Shown here piece by piece: positions 18,088 to 26,470 of a stretch of DNA of 64,000 nt; position 1 is the first letter of the stretch, and every line of letters begins with the position of its first letter. The position numbers and the translations under genes were made by a program. The notes beneath the pieces are model-generated. The model ran no database searches and had not been told where the DNA came from. It saw nothing but the letters and a program-made list of their open reading frames with translations. This DNA is from Deinococcus hopiensis KR-140 (GTDB lineage Bacteria; Deinococcota; Deinococci; Deinococcales; Deinococcaceae), in the NCBI RefSeq assembly GCF_900176165.1, contig NZ_FWWU01000008.1, positions 379,501-443,500 of the forward strand. The letters are read 5' to 3'.

Positions 18088-19602
18088 GTATGTGATTGGC
18101 GTCGTGGCGCGGTTGCGGGGTGACAGACCGAAGCACCGCCCGGTACTCTCAGGACATGGCGGAGGAGGTGACTCGCGAGGTACTGCTCGAGCAGAATGCC
18201 CAGCAAGCCGAGCAGATCGCGCTCCTGATCACTCAGATCAAGGTGCTGACCGAGGAGAATGCCCGCCAGAAGAAGCGCATTGAGCAACTGGAACGGCAGG
18301 TCAAGCGGTATGTCGCGCCGCACAGCCGCGAGACGCCCAAGGTAGACCCGAAGCCACCCGGACGCCGCGCCGGGCAAGGGCTCTTTAGCTTTAAGCATGC
18401 TCCAGCGCTTGACACCGTCACGCGCATGATTGATGTCGAGCCGGCGAACACGTGCGTCTTCTGTCGGACGCCGTTGGACCGAAGGGCGTACAAGACCGAC
18501 CTGGCGTTCATCACCGAGCTGCCCCAAGTCAAGCCCGAGATCACGCAGTACAACGTGCCCGTCCCCACCTGCCCGAAATGTGGGCGAGATGTTCGCGGCA
18601 GACCTCCCGATCTATGCCCCACTCAACGGGGCGCCACCGCCCATCGACTGGGGCCTCGGTTGCTCGCCGCGACACAGTATCTGCACCATGGTGTAGGTCT
18701 CCCGGAGCGCAAGGTGCCGGACGTGCTGCACCAACTGTGCGGGGTGAAGATCACGCAGAGCGCCGTGAATCAAGCGACCACCCGCACAACAGCCGCGGGC
18801 ACTCCCATGGCCGAGGCCTACCAGCAGATCAAAACGGCCGTTCAGGCTGCCCCTGTAGTCCATCAGGATGACACCGGCTGGCGCATCAACGGTACCCAAG
18901 CCTGGCTGCAAGTGGCCTGCACCCCGCAGCACGTCTTGTTGCAGATCCGTACGCAGCACACCCACCAGCAGCTCAAAGAGCTGCTGGGCGAGACCTTCGG
19001 GGGCACGCTGGTCGCAGATCGGTATAACGTCTACGATCACGCGACGTTCACAGATAGCCAGCACCAGAAGTGCATCCGGCATGTCATTCGCAATGTGCAA
19101 GAAGCCGTGGTGCTGCACGAAGGCCGCCGTGGACAGGACATCGTCTACGCTACTCGGTTGCGCCAGGCCTTCCAGGACGCGCACAGCCTGCATCGGCAAC
19201 TCAGCCGCAAAGAGATCACCCTGGCGCAGTACCGGGGCGCTGGGTACGCCATCCACACCCGCGTCACCGGGCTGCTCGACCGCCGACCCCTTCAGAGCAA
19301 AGTCAACGAGCGGCTCCGAAAAAGGGCTGCTCAAGCACCACCAGCGCAGGAACCTCAAGAGGTTCCTGGACGACCCCAGCATCCCACCGACGAACAATGC
19401 CGCAGAGCGCGCGCTGCGGTCTGGGGTCATCGCCCGCAAAGTGTCACAGTGCAGCAAAACGCAGGAGGGAGCGGACAGCTACGCCATGATCAAGAGCGTC
19501 GTGGAAACCGCCAAACGCCACGCACAGCACCCCATGGACGTCTTGGTCAGTCTTCAAGTTCGCGCTGCACCCCGCTGACCGCCCCACGCGCTAATCACAT
19601 AC
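18088..19602 (+). mobile_element. IS66-family insertion sequence (single-transposase type)
   Basis: Inverted ends GTATGTGATTGGCG (left) and GTATGTGATTAGCG (right, reverse complement) enclose one tnpC-type gene without tnpA or tnpB, as in the ISBst12-like branch of IS66. Only the right end has the 8-bp repeat, shared with the relic end at 16000. Confidence 0.85.
18156..19578 (+). pseudogene. IS66 transposase (TnpC-like) with a frameshift
   Basis: From ATG 18156 the frame encodes the coiled-coil leader, paired zinc-ribbon CxxC motifs (CVFC and CPKCG) and the first catalytic aspartates (VVHQDDTGW and VADRYNVYD). Near 19320, at an AAAAAGGG tract, coding moves to the next frame, which supplies the conserved C-terminus with the catalytic E (PPTNNAAERALR) and ends at 19578. 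The zero frame runs on into unrelated sequence. This is either a disabled gene or slippage decoding. IS66 TnpC normally has no shift here, so I favour disabled. Confidence 0.75.
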
Positions 19603-19620
19603 TGTTTCAGGAAGCGCAGT

Positions 19621-19773
19621 TCATCTACAGCGTCGTCGCGGTCCATGCCAGCGGCGCAGCACGGCCCGCTCTCCCTGCGTGGTCACCTGCCACTGCCGGT
19701 TCAGGCGGCCGCCCAGATCGGTCTGCACGGTAAGCCCCCAGCCCCGCTGCTGCTGTTCCGGCTTCGGCTTCAT
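19621..19773 (-). pseudogene. Truncated phosphotransferase-like N-terminus
   Basis: The ATG overlaps the stop of the metallo-hydrolase gene (ATGA), implying translational coupling. The frame encodes GGRLNRQWQVTTQGERAVLR. This resembles the N-terminal lobe of aminoglycoside-phosphotransferase-fold kinases, where a glycine-rich loop is followed by VLR. It then loses frame. The shifted frame reads AVDELRFLK up to the IS66 target repeat. The rest is missing. The assignment is tentative. Confidence 0.4.
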
Positions 19774-20780
19774 GTCTGAAACAGGGCGGCGCCGTCTTCC
19801 CGCTGCGTTTCCTTCAGCCCCCCTTGCTGCCCCAGATACTCGGCCAACGCCGCCGTCTGATCCAGCAGCAAGATGGCCTGTGCGGGGCGCAGGTTCGGGT
19901 ACAGCGCGAGCAACAGGTCGTAAATGGTGACGGGCTGCTGGGCCGCCGCCTGCACGGCCGCCAGCTTGTCCTGATACCGTGCCCGCAACTCGCGGACGCG
20001 CCCACGCCAGTCGGCCATGGGGCCGCCGTGACCGCCCAGTGCGACCTCCACGCCTTCGAGCGCCTCGATGCGATTCAACGAATCCAGGTAGTGCTGCAGC
20101 CCCGCTCCCCGCTGGGAGCGCTCCGGCATCAGCGGCGGTGAGGAGTGCGGCAGCAGGTGATCGGCGCTGAGCAACAGGTCGTCCATCCGCAGGCACACCT
20201 GCGCGCCGTCGTGGCCGGGAGTATGAATGACCTGAAAGACGCCGTCCAGCAGGTCGCCGTCTTGGAGAGGCGTCTGAACCGCCACGCGGCTGGGCAGCAT
20301 CAGGGTGTGGGCCCGGCGGCGCAGACGCCCGGCGTAACTGCTCTCTGTGGGAATGCCTGCCCAGCGCAGGTGGCCCTCGACCTGATCCTGCCACGCGGCG
20401 CCGCGCGACTCGGGCTGCTCCAGGGCCGAGACCGCCCAGGTGTGGGCCGCGACCGGCGCGGGGGTCAGCGCCCGCACGGCTGGCAGCCCGCCCACATGGT
20501 CGGGGTGAGGGTGCGTGACCACCAGCCGGCTGAGGGTGTCCCAGGCCCACATCTCGCCGTATTCCGAGTAGATGTGCGCCAGGCCTGCTTGCAGGTCGCC
20601 CAGGCTGTCCTCGTGCGCGCTGCCCATGTCCACCAGGGCCACGTAGCTTGGCGCCGTGGGCTCGCCCTGAACCACCAGAAAGCTATTTGCTTGAAAGTGG
20701 GGAAACGCCCGCAGGGTCACGGTGTAGACCCGCGTGCCGCCGGCAGTGACGTGGCAGGCCACAGCGGGCAGAACAGTCAT
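19770..20780 (-). CDS. Metallo-beta-lactamase-fold hydrolase
   Basis: The protein of about 336 residues contains the metal-binding motif THPHPDHVGG (HxHxDH) near residue 95, a second ligand region HTPGHDGAQV and a third DHLLPHSSP. The C-terminal helical domain (after about 240) is of the kind seen in LACTB2/MBL-fold esterases and RNase-like hydrolases. I chose ATG 20780. Its stop overlaps the start of a truncated kinase-like gene. The substrate is unknown. Confidence 0.8.
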   Translation of the reverse strand: MTVLPAVACHVTAGGTRVYTVTLRAFPHFQANSFLVVQGEPTAPSYVALVDMGSAHEDSLGDLQAGLAHIYSEYGEMWAWDTLSRLVVTHPHPDHVGGLPAVRALTPAPVAAHTWAVSALEQPESRGAAWQDQVEGHLRWAGIPTESSYAGRLRRRAHTLMLPSRVAVQTPLQDGDLLDGVFQVIHTPGHDGAQVCLRMDDLLLSADHLLPHSSPPLMPERSQRGAGLQHYLDSLNRIEALEGVEVALGGHGGPMADWRGRVRELRARYQDKLAAVQAAAQQPVTIYDLLLALYPNLRPAQAILLLDQTAALAEYLGQQGGLKETQREDGAALFQT

Positions 20781-20855
20781 GAGCCGCACTGTAAAGCGTC
20801 TGGCCGGCTCAACGCCACTGCGCTGCGGAGCGTGGTGTATTGAACTTGCGCCCAG

Positions 20856-21170
20856 GTGGTCGGACAGCTCTCCTCAGACCTGCACATGGCGTTCCCAGAG
20901 TTCAAAGGACCAGCGGGCTCGCGCCCCGAGCTGTCCAAGTTGGAAGTCAATTTATGTGTAAGCGCGCACTGCAAAGATGCGGCAGAACGCCGGCGGCTGT
21001 TCAGTGAACCAACTTTAGCTCTGACGTCACTGCATGGGCAGTACCAGCAGGCGCTCACGCACGAGCGCGAGGTCAGTGATGGAGGATCGGCCCCCATCCG
21101 TAATCTGGAGGAGGCCGTACGGATGCTCAACATTGCCTTAACACGCTTACCGACGCTCGCTCAAGAGTAA
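20856..21170 (+). CDS. Unrecognised 104-residue ORF
   Basis: The frame is helical and charged (ERRRLFSEPTLALTSLHGQY...). It ends immediately before the sigma-70 fragment. It has no clear ribosome binding site and no recognised motif. It may be a remnant joined to the sigma fragment by rearrangement. Confidence 0.25.
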   Translation: MVGQLSSDLHMAFPEFKGPAGSRPELSKLEVNLCVSAHCKDAAERRRLFSEPTLALTSLHGQYQQALTHEREVSDGGSAPIRNLEEAVRMLNIALTRLPTLAQE

Positions 21171-21177
21171 GAAAGCC

Positions 21178-21396
21178 AGCATCGCCAAGAAGTACAACAA
21201 CCGCGGCATGGGACTGCTGGACCTGATTCAGGAAGGAAACACGGGCCTCATCCGTGCTGTGGAGAAGTTTGGGTACCGCAAGGGCTTCAAGTTCTCCACC
21301 TACGCCACTTGGTGGATTCGGCAGGCCATTACACGGGCGATGGCAGATCAGGCGCGGAACATCCTTATCCCCGTGCATATGGTGGAGACCATGAAC
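21178..21396 (+). pseudogene. Fragment of a primary sigma-70 factor (regions 2-3.0)
   Basis: Seventy-three codons encode SIAKKYNNRGMGLLDLIQEG, then KFSTYATWWIRQAITRA and IPVHMVETMN. These are regions 2.1 to 3.0 of a housekeeping sigma factor and are highly conserved. Nothing before or after belongs to a sigma factor, and a 108-bp MITE follows 40 bases later. A free-standing region 2 is not a functional sigma factor, so this is a relic of a duplicated or transferred rpoD. Confidence 0.85.
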
Positions 21397-21438
21397 AGTC
21401 ATGCTATTCAAGCGCTCTCCGACCTGCACTCTGGTCTA

Positions 21439-21546
21439 TTGATCCCGGCTCAAGTTCGGGACGCCGGGTGTGCTCATCCCTCTGAGAAGCATTGCCCAGA
21501 TGGAACATCTCCTTGATACCGCGCCTCACATCAAGGCCGGTATCAA
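21439..21546. repeat. 108-bp MITE derived from IS630 (copy 2)
   Basis: It starts TTGATCCCGGCTCAAGTTC, ends with the inverted TTGATACCGGCC, and is flanked by TA (21437-21438 and 21547-21548). It aligns without gaps with the copy at 6447. Both share the internal block CCAGATGG followed by CATCTCCTTGA. Confidence 0.75.
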
Positions 21547-21631
21547 TAAATACCCTTAGATCGTGGAACTCGTGCTCTTCAAGGGGATGAACTTCTCCTC
21601 TTCAGGGGAGATGTGCTCTCCAAACTTGAGT

Positions 21632-22468
21632 TCAACTGTTCTGGGGCAGTGCCGCCACAGCTGCTTCAAGGGCAGCCAACCCGGCGCTGGTCGTCTCACG
21701 GAGAACCTGACCATCTTTCCACTGGGTTGCGTAGCCTGCCCAAGCCAGGCGGTAGTACCTTTCGAAAAGCTCAGCGACATCCTCTAAACCGCGTGAACGC
21801 AGTTCTTCGAGGAGAACACTTCGGGGTTGTTGCCACGCCCACTCGCCGGCGCCCAATGCGCTTAACAACCTCGAGGGAGTTGGAGAGAGCCGGAAGTGGA
21901 TCGCGCGGAGTGCCGCCCAGCCATACGGGCCAGGCTTGTCGAGGAAGTTGAGCCCTTGGGTTTGCGCTTCAGTGTAGACACGCAGCAACGTTTGCTGATC
22001 GACTTTGGGATCGGGCACAGCGCCTGGGTAGGGTTCGCCATGAAGGACCGTGACTGAAGATCGAGCGAAACCTTCCTGTGCCAGCAACTTATTGAGAACC
22101 ATCACTTGAGGCCGGGGCCAGTGCAGGGGCGCAGGCACCCGGCGGAGGTAGCCTGCTTCGGTACGTTCTACAAAACGGAGTGCCACCTCTGTGGAAGCCC
22201 ACCTTTGCACGTCAGCTTCATGATGAAACCAGATATGCAAATCCAAGTCGCTCAATTCCGGCACATAGTCGGATGGACTCCGCCAGGCTTTGCTGGCACT
22301 CCCTTTGAAATAGAGGCCACGGCAATGTCCAGGTAAAACCATGTCATCGAAAGCTTCTTGCAAGGCTGCCAGCATGGCTTGAACCTCGGCACGCAGACGT
22401 TCGGGAGGGGTAGGCCAGAGAGAAGCACACACCGATACAGTCTGTCGCATGGCCTTTGAACTTCGCAT
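21632..22468 (-). CDS. Nucleotidyltransferase-fold protein
   Basis: The 278-residue protein has a GSASKAW motif near residue 57 followed by SDLDLHIWF, the G-S-x(n)-D-x-D arrangement of the pol-beta/minimal nucleotidyltransferase superfamily. A helical C-terminal half follows. Members act in antibiotic adenylylation, toxin-antitoxin modules or RNA modification. None of those contexts is visible here. The start may be ATG 22468 or 22450. Confidence 0.65.
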   Translation of the reverse strand: MRSSKAMRQTVSVCASLWPTPPERLRAEVQAMLAALQEAFDDMVLPGHCRGLYFKGSASKAWRSPSDYVPELSDLDLHIWFHHEADVQRWASTEVALRFVERTEAGYLRRVPAPLHWPRPQVMVLNKLLAQEGFARSSVTVLHGEPYPGAVPDPKVDQQTLLRVYTEAQTQGLNFLDKPGPYGWAALRAIHFRLSPTPSRLLSALGAGEWAWQQPRSVLLEELRSRGLEDVAELFERYYRLAWAGYATQWKDGQVLRETTSAGLAALEAAVAALPQNS

Positions 22469-22594
22469 GGGCCAGATGATGGATTTCGGAATAGAACCCG
22501 CTACAAGGAGCCCGCGAGGGTCTCTGTCCGAACTGGGCTTAGAGAAGACAAAAAAAGGGTATTCTGTCGGGGTAAAATCTATAAACTTCTGTTC

Positions 22595-22978
22595 TTGCCA
22601 AGCCAGGAGGAGTGGGTTTTTGTCCTTAGGAGATCTGTAGGAAATCCAGCCCTACTGACCGCACTCAGTGAGGACAATGAGGAGGTGGGGTCATATTCGA
22701 GCGAGCAAGGTCGAACTGCCTTGCTCGCTCTTCGGAGGAGCAAGGGCAGTGACGTGCAGCCATGCCTCAAGCTCTTCCTACCTCTCCTGCTCGCGCTTGC
22801 TCAGCGTTACCAGCTCCCCGATCCTGAAGAGGCCGCTTATCTCGCGCTTCAAGACATCTGTACCCACTGCGACTGCTGGGAGAAATCAGGCCTTCCTGCT
22901 CATGCCTGGGTCGCAGGGATGGCCATACAGCGGTTCAAGACGTTAAATCCCCCCACTGTTCCCCCACCAAGCCTTTAA
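22595..22978 (+). CDS. Short sigma-70 region-2-like protein
   Basis: The frame, opening at TTG 22595 with alternative starts at GTG 22754 or nearby, encodes TALLALRRSKGSDVQPCLKL, then LPLLLALAQRY and DPEEAAYLALQDI. This is the helical pattern of ECF sigma region 2, but region 4 is missing. The last codons overlap the stop of the DoxX-type gene. It may be truncated or a small regulator. The start is uncertain. Confidence 0.4.
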   Translation: MPSQEEWVFVLRRSVGNPALLTALSEDNEEVGSYSSEQGRTALLALRRSKGSDVQPCLKLFLPLLLALAQRYQLPDPEEAAYLALQDICTHCDCWEKSGLPAHAWVAGMAIQRFKTLNPPTVPPPSL

Positions 22979-23595
22979 GGCTCGCGGTGAAAACGGCGGC
23001 GAAAGCGTGCATGCAAAGCCTGCATCTTTTCTGCTGACCGGGCAGCCTTGGGATCGGCGATGAGCGCTCCACCACGGGACGTCGCACCCACCACCAACGC
23101 TCCTGCAATCAGCACCAGATTCTTGATGATGTACTGACCCTCCAGATTCGGGACCAGAGGAACGCTCTTGAAAGTCTCGTGGGGGAAGAAGACCAGCGGC
23201 AAGAACGTTCCGGCCATCTGTGCGAACAGGAGGAGCAGAGTCAACCGGAGGAACCGGCCGGTGAGGAGTCCCAGGCCAATAAGGCACTCCCAGGAGGCCA
23301 GCAGAGGGAGACTCACCTGGGGCGGCACGTGACCGAAGGTCAGGACAGAAATGGTCCGGGTCGCCAGTCCTTCGGCGCTACTTAGGCCTGGGAAGAACTT
23401 TTGCACGCCAAACCAGAAGAAAATCAGGCCAAGCGAGAGCCGCAGCAGCGTAATACCATGCCTGGCCCACCAACCCAGGAGACGAGCTTCGTGAAGGTCA
23501 AGGATGTTGGCCAGATTGGCTCGTTCAGGGGATAGCGGGAGTGAAGCGGGAACACGCGCCAACGACCGTTCCTCAATTTTTGAGGTATGTCTCAT
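22975..23595 (-). CDS. DoxX/DUF417-type membrane protein
   Basis: The 206-residue protein has four hydrophobic helices. The first is LLRLSLGLIFFWFGVQKFFPG, the DoxX-like opening with FG and K-F-x-P. Then follow SLPLLASWECLIGLGLLTG, LTLLLLFAQMAGTFLPL and the C-terminal span IIKNLVLIAGALVVGA. The ATG at 23595 is preceded by GGAGG. DoxX-like proteins associate with redox homeostasis at the membrane, but no partner is evident here. Confidence 0.75.
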   Translation of the reverse strand: MRHTSKIEERSLARVPASLPLSPERANLANILDLHEARLLGWWARHGITLLRLSLGLIFFWFGVQKFFPGLSSAEGLATRTISVLTFGHVPPQVSLPLLASWECLIGLGLLTGRFLRLTLLLLFAQMAGTFLPLVFFPHETFKSVPLVPNLEGQYIIKNLVLIAGALVVGATSRGGALIADPKAARSAEKMQALHARFRRRFHREP

Positions 23596-23829
23596 ATCAA
23601 CCTCCGGTAGGGCCGGGGCCGATGTGGCTCACCCCAGTGCTACCTGGCTATATGCCAGAAGCGGGGGTTTGGATCAATCACGACAGGCTGTTTGAATACC
23701 TGTCTCTCTGTCCTCATTGGGTACAGGCCAGAGCAGGCTATGGGGCCCAGATCGCTCGGCCATAGGGTGGCACAGAGAGGGAAGGCCCAGAGCGTGCTGC
23801 TTGGGCCTCCCCTCGTCTTGTCCTCCAGC

Positions 23830-24168
23830 TCAGCCGTTGACGCTTCCCTTCAGGGTGCTGGCGACCTTGTAACTGACTTTCTTGCCGGCGGGGATCTGGA
23901 TCTTCTCGCTGGTGCCCGGCTTGACGCCCGTGCGCGCTGCGGTGGCCTTGACGCTCAGGGTCCCCAGGCCGAGCAGTGTCACGTTCTGACCAGCGCGCAG
24001 CCCGCCAATCACGCTTTCCAGCATGGGTTCCACGGCCGCGTCGCTCTGCTTCTTGCTCAGGCCGGTCATTTCGGCCACCGTCTCCACGAGTTGGGCTTTA
24101 CCGATCTTGCCCCCCGTGCTGGCGTTAGGAGCGGCTGCAACGGCGTTTTTCGGGCTCTTTTTCGTCAT
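23830..24168 (-). CDS. HU-family DNA-binding protein with N-terminal extension
   Basis: From ATG 24168 (MTKKSPKNAV) the product is 112 residues: a basic alanine-rich extension of about 22 residues, then a full HU fold (IGKAQLVETVAEMTGLSKKQ... GLGTLSVKATAARTG... PAGKKVSYKV). HU normally has about 90 residues. Extended HU proteins of this form are known in Deinococcus, where HU is the main nucleoid protein. The longer frame to 24228 is less likely. It is monocistronic. Confidence 0.85.
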   Translation of the reverse strand: MTKKSPKNAVAAAPNASTGGKIGKAQLVETVAEMTGLSKKQSDAAVEPMLESVIGGLRAGQNVTLLGLGTLSVKATAARTGVKPGTSEKIQIPAGKKVSYKVASTLKGSVNG

Positions 24169-24281
24169 GCCTGCGTCCTGCAACGTCCAGCACGCGAAAA
24201 ACAAGAGCAATTGCAAGAAACTGGGCAATTGGGCGTCAGGACGAGTGGGCGAACCGCTGCTCCTGATCTCGCCTCGAAGTA

Positions 24282-24764
24282 TCAGTGCTGGTTTGGGGTG
24301 ATTACCAGACGTGGTGTGACGACGATCACCAGATCTGTGTTGTGGATATCACTGCGTGTGGTGGTAAACAGCTTCCCTAAAATCAGGATGTCACCAAGAA
24401 ACAGCACCTTTTGAGACCCTTCAACTTTTCGGGTTTCCAGAAGTTCATCAATGGCAATTGGTTCCCCGTTGCCCACCCGCACCGTTGTGATGGCCTCCCG
24501 CGTACTGAAGTTGGGGACACCCTGACTGGTCGTGCCCGTCGGCACACTCACGCTGATCGTGGGGCTGGTTTCCACTGTTCCATCTGGGGCCACCTTAGTA
24601 AGGGTCAGCCTCAAGGTGATCCCGGTCGTGATGGTCTGCACGCTGGTCCCACCACCCGTTTGTCCAGTGATAACTGGCGTGGTCTGCGTGCTGTTGATTC
24701 TCGCTTCCAGACCGTCAATGGTGGTTACGCGCGGTTGCGCCAGCACATGGGCCGCTCCACTGGT
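24282..24764 (-). pseudogene. Secretin C-terminal domain, cut by IS3
   Basis: The frame encodes HVLAQPRVTTIDGLEARINS through SDIHNTDLVIVVTPRLV, the beta-barrel region of type II/IV-pilus secretins (PilQ/GspD family). Its 5' side is interrupted at 24764 by the IS3 element, and the reading continues beyond that element at 26069 (NPLGLTISLNALKT). No N-terminal domains remain. The complete protein would have been an outer-membrane channel for pilus or DNA-uptake machinery. Confidence 0.75.
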
Positions 24765-24846
24765 TGGAGTGCCCCCCAAAAACTGGACGGAGTGAAGTAG
24801 AGGTTCAGGCTCGCCGCCAGCCTTAGGCTGGAAAGCGAGGCTCCCT

Positions 24847-25116
24847 ATGAAAACTCAACAGTTCAGCGAAGATCAGATCATCACACTGCTTCAGGACGCC
24901 AAAAAGGGCGAAAAGTCGGTCGAAGAGCTGTGCCGCGACCTGGGGTGCAGCACCGCGTCCTATTACGCCTGGAAGAAGAAGTACGGCGACACCACGGCTG
25001 ACGAAGCCAAACGGCTTCGTCAGCTCGAGAAGGAAAACGCCCGTCTCCTGCGGATTGTGGGGCAGCAGCGCTTGGAGATGGATGCGATGAAGGAGGTGAT
25101 TCAGAAAAAGCGGTAA
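24847..25116 (+). CDS. IS3 transposase OrfA (IS407-like)
   Basis: The 89-residue protein has a helix-turn-helix (QIITLLQDAKKGEKSVEELC, then GCSTASYYAWKKKYG) and a C-terminal coiled coil. The ending QKKR coincides with an A5 run at the overlap with orfB, where a -1 shift would produce the fused transposase. Confidence 0.85.
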   Translation: MKTQQFSEDQIITLLQDAKKGEKSVEELCRDLGCSTASYYAWKKKYGDTTADEAKRLRQLEKENARLLRIVGQQRLEMDAMKEVIQKKR

Positions 25117-25136
25117 CGCCTACTGAGAAACGTGCC

Positions 25137-25991
25137 ATGGTGCAGGAACTCGTCACGGCACGCGTCAAGCCCGAACGGGCTTGCTTCCTGGTGGGCCTGC
25201 CCAAATCGACCTGGCATTACCAACCGAAACGTCGCCAGGACAGCGAACTTCGACAGCGTCTTCGTGAACTGGCCCTCCTGCATCCACGGCGGGGCTACCG
25301 GTTCATTCACGCCCTGCTCGTCCAGGACGGCCACCACCTCAACAGGAAGAAGATCCGGCGACTCTGGCGGGAGGAAGCCCTGAGTGTCAAAACGAAGCCC
25401 AGCAGAAAAATCCGCACCGGAGCATCTGTCCCCTTGCAGGCCGAGTTCCATGACCACGTCTGGACGTACGACTTCATCTTCGACCAGACCCTGGGAGGAC
25501 AAGCGCTGAAGATCCTGAGTCTCACGGACGAATTCACCCGGCAATCTCTGGCTCTGCGGGTGGCAGAGTCCTTCACGTCCGCAGACGTGAAGGACGTCCT
25601 ACACAAGGTGATCCGGCAACGTGGTGCTCCAGGGTTTATCCGCAGCGACAACGGCCCGGAGTTCATTGCCCGTGATCTGGGGATTTGGCTGGCCGTTCAG
25701 GACATCGGCACCCGGTTCATTCAACCGGGAAAACCTTGGCAGAACGGGTATGCCGAGAGCTTTCACTCTCGGCTTCGAGAGGAGTGTCTAAAGAGGGAAG
25801 TATTTTACTCAGCTAAGCACGCCCAGGTGCTGCTGGAGAGCTACCGTACGTTCTACAACGCCAGGAGGCCACATTCGTCGCTGGGCTACCGCACACCCGA
25901 CCAGTTTGCCCAGCAGGCCAGGGACCAGGATGACGTGCTGCTCTGTGGACAGGGCACCGCAGAGCAGCACGTCATCCCGGCCCCTGGGTAA
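25137..25991 (+). CDS. IS3 transposase OrfB (IS407-like)
   Basis: The 284-residue frame has the HTH_21 domain (HPRRGYRFIHALL) and an rve core with D in VWTYDFIFD, D in FIRSDNGPEF and E in NGYAESFHSRLREECL, ending RRPHSSLGYRTP. All catalytic residues are present. The 5' part overlaps the OrfA end region and is probably reached by frameshifting. Confidence 0.9.
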   Translation: MVQELVTARVKPERACFLVGLPKSTWHYQPKRRQDSELRQRLRELALLHPRRGYRFIHALLVQDGHHLNRKKIRRLWREEALSVKTKPSRKIRTGASVPLQAEFHDHVWTYDFIFDQTLGGQALKILSLTDEFTRQSLALRVAESFTSADVKDVLHKVIRQRGAPGFIRSDNGPEFIARDLGIWLAVQDIGTRFIQPGKPWQNGYAESFHSRLREECLKREVFYSAKHAQVLLESYRTFYNARRPHSSLGYRTPDQFAQQARDQDDVLLCGQGTAEQHVIPAPG

Positions 25992-26068
25992 GGTTTGAGG
26001 TCCCGTGTTGTACCCTGTTCTTGAGCCGAGTCTCTACTCGGAACCGTCCAAACTTTGGGGCCAGGCCA

Positions 26069-26150
26069 TGGTCTTGAGGGCATTGAGCGAGATGGTCAGG
26101 CCAAGGGGGTTGCGGGCCAGAGTAGAGTTCCGAGGCTGGCCAGGCTTGGG
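26069..26150 (-). pseudogene. Secretin fragment on the far side of the IS3 element
   Basis: On the minus strand this piece reads TLARNPLGLTISLNALKT and joins in frame with SGAAHVLAQPRV once the IS3 element and one TGGT copy are removed. That reproduces the usual secretin sequence around the 'NAL..SG.A.VLAQP' motif. Upstream of about 26150 the secretin similarity is lost. The gap from 26151 to 26470 has no gene that I can support. Confidence 0.6.
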
Positions 26151-26470
26151 GCCGTACCTTCGGTCAACTTGCCTCGCGGCTGTGGTTGATGAGCAGGCGG
26201 GTTGCCCCACCGAGCTGTTGGAGGGTCGTTGCTGCACGAGTGAGTCCAGGAGAGTTGTAGACGACATTGATGGCGGTGGTCTGGGAATTGCGGACCGCTA
26301 CTTCCCACTTGAAGGGATACCTGATACGGACGCCCTCCGCATCACACGCCAAGATAAATTGTTGCCCTTTGAGTACCGGTGTATCTCCAATGACCGGCGT
26401 CCGCTCCGCTTTGTGGATGGCGCAGTAAGGGGGGAGTACCGCCACCACCCCTGCAGCCAGGGGGTGACGT

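Larger units (their letters stand above)
16000..19602. mobile_element. IS66-bounded composite unit carrying a dehydrogenase gene
   Basis: The left border at 16000 begins GTATGTGATTAGCGC, a degenerate IS66 left end of about 60 bp that resembles the left end of the complete IS66 copy at 18088. The right border at 19602 is that copy's inverted end. The outer borders are flanked by a perfect 8-bp repeat TGTTTCAG (15992-15999 and 19603-19610), which is the target-duplication length of IS66 elements. The inner left end at 18088 has no matching repeat. The simplest reading is that the whole 3.6 kb, with the dehydrogenase, moved as one unit. The IS630 copy lies inside it. Confidence 0.7.
24765..26068 (+). 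mobile_element. IS3-family element (IS407-like) with 4-bp target duplication
   Basis: The ends start TGGAGTGCCCCCCAAAAACT on the left and TGGCCTGGCCCCAAAG (reverse complement) on the right. They are flanked by TGGT at 24761-24764 and 26069-26072. A 4-bp duplication fits the IS407 subgroup. A 94-bp copy of its left end lies at 51896. Confidence 0.9.

Noticed and set aside
19621..20550. 309-codon minus-strand frame over the metallo-hydrolase gene
   Set aside because: It is an arginine/glycine-rich out-of-frame reading of the real gene at 19770. Only its last 50 codons coincide with the separate truncated kinase-like frame.
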